Shown one piece after another: positions 14,163 through 14,410 of a DNA stretch of 14,410 bases. The stretch lies in contig JAMDCX010000020.1 in the NCBI GenBank assembly GCA_023489375.1, forward strand, positions 1 through 14,410, in the 5' to 3' direction. Each line of letters begins with the position of its first letter. Positions within the stretch are counted from its first letter, which is position 1. Source of the stretch: Planctomycetota bacterium. GTDB taxonomy: Bacteria > Planctomycetota > Phycisphaerae > WQYP01. Position numbers and translations under genes: made by a program. A model generated the notes under the pieces. It did no database searches and was not told the origin of the DNA. It saw nothing but the letters and a program-made list of their open reading frames with translations.

Positions 14163-14410
14163 TAAATGGGGGCTGGACACCTATCCGGCGTTGCCGGATA
14201 CTACCCGGCGAGGCTTGATTGTCGATCTGGTGCATGGCCTCGGCAATGCCCCCTATCACGCGGAAATCACCATCGAAAGCCCTACCCGGATCAGCGGCAA
14301 ACGTTATAGCCACGGATGGGCTAAGAATCGGCAAGCCTATTTTGTTATGGAATTCAGCGCTCCGATCAAGTCTTATGATGTGATGGTGGACGGCCGGGTT
14401 ACAAGTGGTC
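14163..14410 (+). pseudogene. GH92 alpha-mannosidase fragment, 5' end lost at the IS3 right end, 3' end beyond window
   Basis: An open frame of 82 codons continues past the window edge. It reads WGLDTYPALPDTTRRG, LIVDLVHG, then RYSHGWAKNRQAYFVMEFSAP, which resembles the N-terminal beta-sandwich domain of GH92 exo-alpha-mannosidases (pattern of a TYP segment, IIDL, GxRxSxxWA and YFxxxFSxP). In complete enzymes this region is preceded by a signal peptide and roughly 100 or more residues; here the frame meets the IS end at once. Reading back through the IS, the only in-frame starts are a GTG at 14131 within IS DNA with no ribosome site, and a stop lies at 14101-14103. A secreted functional enzyme therefore seems unlikely. 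The rest of the gene is unseen, so it could also be a disrupted but otherwise full-length 3' part. Confidence 0.75.

Noticed and set aside
1..14410. tRNA, rRNA, CRISPR arrays, toxin-antitoxin or defence genes
   Set aside because: None was recognised by reading both strands; no regularly spaced repeats were seen.

Overview
This is a bacterial chromosomal window of roughly 50% G+C. It carries ordinary housekeeping genes spaced by several unusually long intergenic stretches (about 325 to 460 bases), secreted carbohydrate-active proteins, and insertion-sequence damage. MurQ, an MscS-type channel and a GDP-L-fucose synthase point to a peptidoglycan-containing Gram-negative-type organism. The style of ArgB and the loose gene packing remind me of the PVC superphylum (Planctomycetota, Verrucomicrobiota, Kiritimatiellota, Lentisphaerota). 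That placement is an impression from sequence only and is tentative. No rRNA, tRNA or CRISPR array was seen.

Layout. 1-1053 (+): 3' part of an (alpha/alpha)6-barrel glycosidase-like gene that enters from outside the window. 1067-3215 (-): a two-gene unit, mscS-type channel then murQ, with overlapping ends. 3676-4989 (-): a Tat-exported pectate-lyase-superfamily beta-helix protein. 5230-5580 (+): a decayed C-terminal stump of an IS4-family transposase. 5971-7415 (+): thiL and tsaE, overlapping by 4 bases, probably transcribed without a leader. 7811-9713 (-): argB then argF of arginine biosynthesis. 10105-11544 (+): a long nitronate-monooxygenase-family flavoprotein. 11586-12512 (-): GDP-L-fucose synthase. 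12838-14162 (+): a complete IS3-family element with 27/28-base inverted repeats and a classical -1 frameshift signal. 14163-14410 (+): an 82-codon piece of a GH92 alpha-mannosidase whose reading frame begins exactly at the right end of the IS.

How the parts relate. argB and argF supply two steps of arginine synthesis. thiL and tsaE are unrelated essential functions sharing a transcript. murQ recycles cell-wall sugar. fcl makes GDP-fucose for surface glycans. The glycosidase-like gene, the beta-helix protein and the GH92 fragment suggest an organism that attacks complex glycans.

The most notable event is at the right side. The IS3 element ends inside a GH92 gene, no GH92 N-terminus is recognisable on its other side, and no clean target duplication is present. 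This suggests an IS-linked deletion or rearrangement that removed the start of the mannosidase gene. I found no strong case for a wholly new system here. The best leads are that junction, the well-formed recoding signal with a hairpin cluster in the IS, the probable leaderless thiL start, and the cysteine-rich tail of the nitronate-monooxygenase-like protein.
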